NCBI GenBank assembly: GCA_002436405.1
Contig: DJLZ01000001.1
Span: 124,713-188,712, forward strand
Direction of reading: 5' to 3'
Length of the DNA: 64,000 bases
From: Proteobacteria bacterium UBA6503
GTDB lineage: Bacteria; Pseudomonadota; Alphaproteobacteria; UBA1280; UBA6503
Each line of letters starts with the position of its first letter. Position 1 is the first letter of the stretch. The notes beneath the pieces are model-generated. The model did not search any database. It saw nothing but the letters and a program-made list of their open reading frames with translations, and was not told where the DNA came from. The translations under genes were made by a program, and so were the position numbers. Below, piece by piece: positions 60,115-64,000 of the stretch.

Positions 60115-61899
60115 TTAATTGCTTGTCATTAAATGTTGCAAACGCTCGAGGTCGGCGGGGTTTTCAGGCCCAATTTCAAGGGCACGGCGCCACTGTACGC
60201 GGGCTTCGTTCGTACGGCCTAGCTTGTGATACACATCACCTAGGTGCATGTTAATGGTGGCATCATCAGGCATGAGCGACACTGCTTTTTCAAGGTAGCG
60301 CACGGCAACGTCAAACTTACCGCGTTTGTAATAAACCCAACCTAGGCTATCAACAATTGCGCCATCATTAGGGCGTAGCACCACGGCTTGTTTAATATAG
60401 TCGTAGCCTTGCTCAATGTTTTTGCCTTGGTCAATCCACATGTAGCCAAGGTAGTTCAAAATAACGGCGTTTTGTGGGTCAAGCTCAAGGGCTTTACTTA
60501 AGTCAACAGTGGCTTTGTCGTATTGCTTCATACGCTCATACGCGGCGCCACGGGCAAAGAACAATCCAGAATGCTGACGGTCAAGCGGCCCTTCGACCGA
60601 ATCAATCAAGGTGCCGTAAACATCGGCGGCTTTTTGGTATTGTTTTTCATCAAAGTAGTTTTGCGCCAAAGCCTGTTTTAGGGTTGGCACATCAGGGCGC
60701 TGAGCCACTAGATCTTCGAAGTATTTAATCGATTTTTCAGTCTCGCCCATGCGGTAGTAAGTTTCACCGATGCGTGACTGTGCGGCAAGGTATGGCAACA
60801 TATCAGGCTTAATGCGCTTGTAGTAGCTAAGCGCACGCTCGTAGTTGTTTGATTGTTCCTCAACCAAGCCAATGGTAAACACTGAAAGGGCATGGTCAGG
60901 CTTTGCCATCAATGCCAAGTGCAAAAACTGGCGCGCCGTTAACGGAATGTTTTGCCCCATCATAATTGAGGCTAGGCCAAACATAACCTCGGCCAAGTCA
61001 TCATCAATTTTTTGTTCATCAAGGGTAATGGTTTCACCCTTCTTAACACGTTGCAGGGCTGTATCAATCAACAAGCTATTTGGGTGCAGTGCGAGGAATG
61101 AGTTATACACGGCTTTTGCCGCTTCGGCTTGGCCTTCAGCTTCAAGTACAAGGCCTAGGCGACTCACGATAAATAGCGCGCTAGGGTCAAGCATTTGGCC
61201 ACTGCGGTACATCTGAATGGCTTTGTCCATATCACCCTTGCGCTCGTATAGGCGGCCAAGGTGGTAGTATTTATAAACCACTAAACCAGCGCCGGGCTTA
61301 AATGCTTCGAGGCTTGAAATCACATCATCAACAGGCATACCTTGGGCAAGCTTAATGTAGTCTTCAATCAGCTCAAACTGCACAAGATCAGGCGAGTTAC
61401 CACGCATGGCTTCAAGCGATTGTAGCGCTTCGTCGTACTTGCCTGTAATGGCATAGTCGAATGTGGCGAGCATCAGCACAAGTGGTAGGGCTTTTTCTTT
61501 ATCTTGGGCTAGTGAGGCTTTGGCAACTTCAACAGCCCCTTGGTAATCGCCTGAGGCCAAAAGTAACGCAAAGGCACGGTCACGTACGGCGCCATTTTCG
61601 GTATCGGCACGCATGGCACGCAGGTATAGTTTACCCGCCATATCAAGGTCACCACGGTATTCGGCTAGGCGCGCACCAAGGTATCCTTCAAAAACCTTAC
61701 CAGCGTCTTCGTGGTTGAGGTTTGAAGGCTTTGGTTTCGGTGCTTCTGCAATAATCGGGTCAGGTGTTTCAAGCGCAGCAGACTTACTGGCTGTTTGGCA
61801 AGCGGCCAACATAAAAGGTGAGACCACCAAAACGGCAGTTGTTACCCCTATTTGAACGATACGTTTAGTTACGTGATTTGCTGTGTTGTTGAAACTCAT
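60115..61899 (-). CDS. TPR-repeat lipoprotein
   Basis: 594 residues. A lipoprotein signal with lipobox LAAC (cysteine near residue 34), then TPR units over most of the length, clearest in RGAAYERMKQYDKATVDLSKALELDP and LGWVYYKRGKFDVAVRYLEKAVSLMP near the C-terminus. This is probably an outer-membrane-associated assembly or scaffold protein of a type common in alphaproteobacteria. ATG 61899. Confidence 0.87.
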   Translation of the reverse strand: MSFNNTANHVTKRIVQIGVTTAVLVVSPFMLAACQTASKSAALETPDPIIAEAPKPKPSNLNHEDAGKVFEGYLGARLAEYRGDLDMAGKLYLRAMRADTENGAVRDRAFALLLASGDYQGAVEVAKASLAQDKEKALPLVLMLATFDYAITGKYDEALQSLEAMRGNSPDLVQFELIEDYIKLAQGMPVDDVISSLEAFKPGAGLVVYKYYHLGRLYERKGDMDKAIQMYRSGQMLDPSALFIVSRLGLVLEAEGQAEAAKAVYNSFLALHPNSLLIDTALQRVKKGETITLDEQKIDDDLAEVMFGLASIMMGQNIPLTARQFLHLALMAKPDHALSVFTIGLVEEQSNNYERALSYYKRIKPDMLPYLAAQSRIGETYYRMGETEKSIKYFEDLVAQRPDVPTLKQALAQNYFDEKQYQKAADVYGTLIDSVEGPLDRQHSGLFFARGAAYERMKQYDKATVDLSKALELDPQNAVILNYLGYMWIDQGKNIEQGYDYIKQAVVLRPNDGAIVDSLGWVYYKRGKFDVAVRYLEKAVSLMPDDATINMHLGDVYHKLGRTNEARVQWRRALEIGPENPADLERLQHLMTSN

Positions 61900-62068
61900 C
61901 TTGCCCTAAAAAACTTTATATATACGTTAGAAAATCATCTTACTCTTTTATGGACGCTGCCACAAACAATAGACCTGCAAAAAACAGACCACTTCGGCAA
62001 AGATTTTACAGCTTATTCACTATACTTACGCTTGGGGACGCATAAAGTTTCAGAAAAGAAATTTTTAA

Positions 62069-62683
62069 TTACTTCAGGAGTGACAAACGGCCACTCAGGG
62101 CAACCACTTTGTATTTTACAAATTCGCTCACCAGCAAACGCAGGCCAATGCGCTCGGCCACGACGGGGTAAAAACTAACGTTAATATCGTCAAGGTAAAG
62201 GTCAGCCAAGGCTTTAGCACGGGGGATGTGATAATTTGAGGTCACGATAATCAGTTTATCAATCTCGTTTTCGTCTACCCACGCTTTGGTTTGAATCACG
62301 TTACCGTAGGTGGTGCGGGCTTCGTAATCTAGCTGCACACTACCTTTAAAGTTACCGTCTTCAGGTAAAAAGCTCGCCAGCAAATTTTCACGTGATGACT
62401 GTGGGTTTACACCGCTAATCAAAACGTTTTGCACTTTCGGGAAGCGAGATAGCAAATCAAACCCTGTTTGAATACGGTTTTGGCCACCCGTAAACACGGC
62501 CACACCTTGGTATTCACGTGTTGAAATCAAAGGCTCTTGCGGGGCGTGCACCGCGTTGTAGAACATTAAAAACTGGCCCAAAACCAACCCTAAAAAAACT
62601 GCGACCGAAGCCCACACACTGGCAAGCAGCAAACGGCTTGGGCGTGTACGGCGGCGGGCGAAAATAGGCTTTTTAGTAACCAT
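62069..62683 (-). CDS. DUF218/YdcF-like membrane protein
   Basis: 204 residues. One N-terminal membrane helix (about 18-40) and a DUF218 domain: GVAVFTGGQNRIQTG, EARTTYGNVIQTKAWV and LIIVTSNYHIPRAKALADLYL. Relatives (SanA, ElyC, YdcF) act in envelope biogenesis. It lies 3 bases after ftsX, so it is part of ftsE-ftsX-DUF218. Confidence 0.9.
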   Translation of the reverse strand: MVTKKPIFARRRTRPSRLLLASVWASVAVFLGLVLGQFLMFYNAVHAPQEPLISTREYQGVAVFTGGQNRIQTGFDLLSRFPKVQNVLISGVNPQSSRENLLASFLPEDGNFKGSVQLDYEARTTYGNVIQTKAWVDENEIDKLIIVTSNYHIPRAKALADLYLDDINVSFYPVVAERIGLRLLVSEFVKYKVVALSGRLSLLK

Positions 62684-62686
62684 GAA

Positions 62687-63568
62687 TTAAGCGGCTTTCT
62701 TTTTAGGAGCGTTCATGTCGTAGTCGGCAGTCAGTGTTGCACCAGCTGACCAGTATGCCGCCACCATCACAACCAACATCAACAGCATTGGGGCACCAAT
62801 GGCGGCCATCCAAACCTTGCTGGTCACGTACGGCACAAGCGGCGCGTAGAAAACATTCAAAACAGCGAGTGAAGCTGCGCTCATAATAATAGCGCCACAC
62901 ATACCAATCGCAGCACGGGCAAATACTTGGCGCAAAATAAGCCCTTTAAGGAAGGCATTAGTAGCCCCCACATATTGCAAAATGTTAAGAGCATGCTGCT
63001 GCGCACGTAGGCCTGAGCGTACGGTGAGTGCCACCAATGAAGCCAAGACCATAAATACGGCTGCGGCCGCCAAAAAGGCACCTGCTTGCACAAAACGAAC
63101 ACTTTCGGCCACAGTTTCAAGCATGGCACGAGCATCATCAACTTCCGCCATCGGGAAAAGTTCTTTCACACGGGCATCAAACACATCACGGTTCAGAGAT
63201 TGGTCAACCTCAACATCCAAAATCTTAGGCATTGGAAGGTTGGTATCGTAACCAAGGTATGGGGCAATAAGCTCACGCACAACGCTTTGGCTTAGAGGCT
63301 GCAGGTCGTGCACCCCTGGGATGATAATCAAAGCTTCTTCCAGCGTGCGGATTTGCTGCGGTGTACTGTCAGGCATCAGGTAAACACTAATGTGGCTCTT
63401 TTGGCTTAGTTGCCACTGGTGGTAAACCTCTTCTAGGCTAAAGAGGGCTGATGTCCCCATAGCTGAAAGCCAGCCCAGCAGAATCATCATCAAAACCAGC
63501 AAACGGAATACAGCATCTTTACCTAGTGAAAGGGCTTTTTGTGCTGAAGGATCAATACGAAATTTCAT
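62687..63568 (-). CDS. ftsX: Cell division protein FtsX
   Basis: Membrane subunit of the FtsEX ABC complex that controls peptidoglycan hydrolases at the septum. It has 293 residues and four helices (about 22-45, 165-190, 215-240, 255-280) with a periplasmic loop after the first. The N-terminus KDAVFRLLVLMMILLGWLSA and LEEALIIIPGV are family-like. GAGGGGATAAAC precedes ATG 63568. It lies 15 bases after ftsE. Confidence 0.9.
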   Translation of the reverse strand: MKFRIDPSAQKALSLGKDAVFRLLVLMMILLGWLSAMGTSALFSLEEVYHQWQLSQKSHISVYLMPDSTPQQIRTLEEALIIIPGVHDLQPLSQSVVRELIAPYLGYDTNLPMPKILDVEVDQSLNRDVFDARVKELFPMAEVDDARAMLETVAESVRFVQAGAFLAAAAVFMVLASLVALTVRSGLRAQQHALNILQYVGATNAFLKGLILRQVFARAAIGMCGAIIMSAASLAVLNVFYAPLVPYVTSKVWMAAIGAPMLLMLVVMVAAYWSAGATLTADYDMNAPKKKAA

Positions 63569-63583
63569 GTTTATCCCCTCCCC

Positions 63584-64000
63584 TTAGGCCACGCTACTTA
63601 GGCGTGATAGATGACCGTTTTCAACCACGATGCTTGGTGCAGGGCAGTCGGTAATCAGGCTACGGTCGTGGGTTGCAATCAGCAGTGTTGTGCCGTGTTT
63701 ATTAAGTTCGGTAAACAGGTGCATAATACGGCGGCCCATTGAGGCATCAACGTTACCTGTAGGTTCATCCGCAATCAGCAAACGTGGGCGGTTTACAACG
63801 GCACGGGCAATAGCCACACGCTGTTTTTCACCACCTGACAAAAAGGCTGGTAGCTCACGCGATTTATGGCTCAGGCCTACCCAGTCGATAATTTCTTTCA
63901 CGCAGTCACGCTGTTTTTTATCCATTGCACCATTTAGGGTAAGTGGCAGCGATACATTTTCTTCAACAGTAAGGTGCGGCAATAGGCGGAAGTCTTGGAA
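63584..64000 (-). CDS. ftsE: Cell division ATP-binding protein FtsE (partial)
   Basis: Only the C-terminal 138 residues or so are inside the window; the Walker A part is cut off at 64000. The visible reading starts FQDFRLLPHLTVEENVSLPL, the FtsE Q-loop region, then signature FLSGGEKQRVAIARAVV, Walker B LLIADEPTGNVDA and the H-loop LLIATHDRSL. It partners with FtsX. A complete-looking frame from an internal TTG at 63982 is not the true start. Confidence 0.95.
   Translation of the reverse strand, partial: FQDFRLLPHLTVEENVSLPLTLNGAMDKKQRDCVKEIIDWVGLSHKSRELPAFLSGGEKQRVAIARAVVNRPRLLIADEPTGNVDASMGRRIMHLFTELNKHGTTLLIATHDRSLITDCPAPSIVVENGHLSRLSSVA

Overview
The window reads as a stretch of an alphaproteobacterial chromosome of moderate, roughly balanced GC. 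The lineage signals are a FliX-type flagellar regulator, a petA-petB-petC bc1 cluster, a prs-rplY-pth-ychF order, an alphaproteobacterial NrdA/NrdB pair, and promoters of the EcfG general-stress type (GGAAC-N16-CGTT). I cannot name the genus; an early-branching group such as Micavibrionales is only a guess. No rRNA, CRISPR array, transposase or prophage was seen. There is one tRNA (Gln, UUG).

Layout. 1-11.6 kb: housekeeping genes (dnaG, greA with a leader hairpin, a large unknown charged protein, tsaC-like, tadA, a C26 glutamine-amidotransferase-like hydrolase, rluB-type, rsmD, mutL, pgi). 11.6-15 kb: a GGDEF-EAL protein and a degenerate GGDEF protein. 15.3-18.1 kb: flgFGAH behind a sigma-54 promoter. 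18.5-30.2 kb: flhB, fliX, fliR and fliQ; an unknown protein; the nrd operon; fliE, flgC and flgB behind a matching sigma-54 promoter. Two trypsin-like protease genes of visibly different composition sit in this section. 30.2-34.3 kb: a GH24 lysozyme-like protein, a secreted cysteine protein and a mitochondrial-type aconitase. 34.5-41 kb: an ALDH7-like dehydrogenase, a MarR regulator, the bc1 complex interrupted by a GNAT gene, and an EamA transporter. 41-49.4 kb: ychF, pth, rplY, prs, a TPR-methyltransferase, and the ATP-grasp / transglutaminase-7TM / retropepsin-like cassette. 49.5-57.2 kb: a stress island with periplasmic glutathione peroxidase, a hybrid histidine kinase, an ECF sigma factor, an OmpR regulator and small membrane proteins behind EcfG-type promoters. 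57.3-64 kb: FMN reductase, MAPEG, CsaA, a sugar dehydrogenase, tRNA-Gln, a TPR lipoprotein, DUF218, ftsX and ftsE (cut by the window end).

The strongest unexplained signals are three: (1) a compact EcfG-like regulon, with four closely spaced promoters driving DUF1328, a four-helix-bundle protein and two of three members of a family of tiny one-helix membrane proteins with acidic tails; (2) a family of about 80-105 bp intergenic elements whose stems change sequence while keeping base pairing; (3) two GC-richer serine protease genes, each behind a pyrimidine-rich leader, inserted next to flagellar operons.
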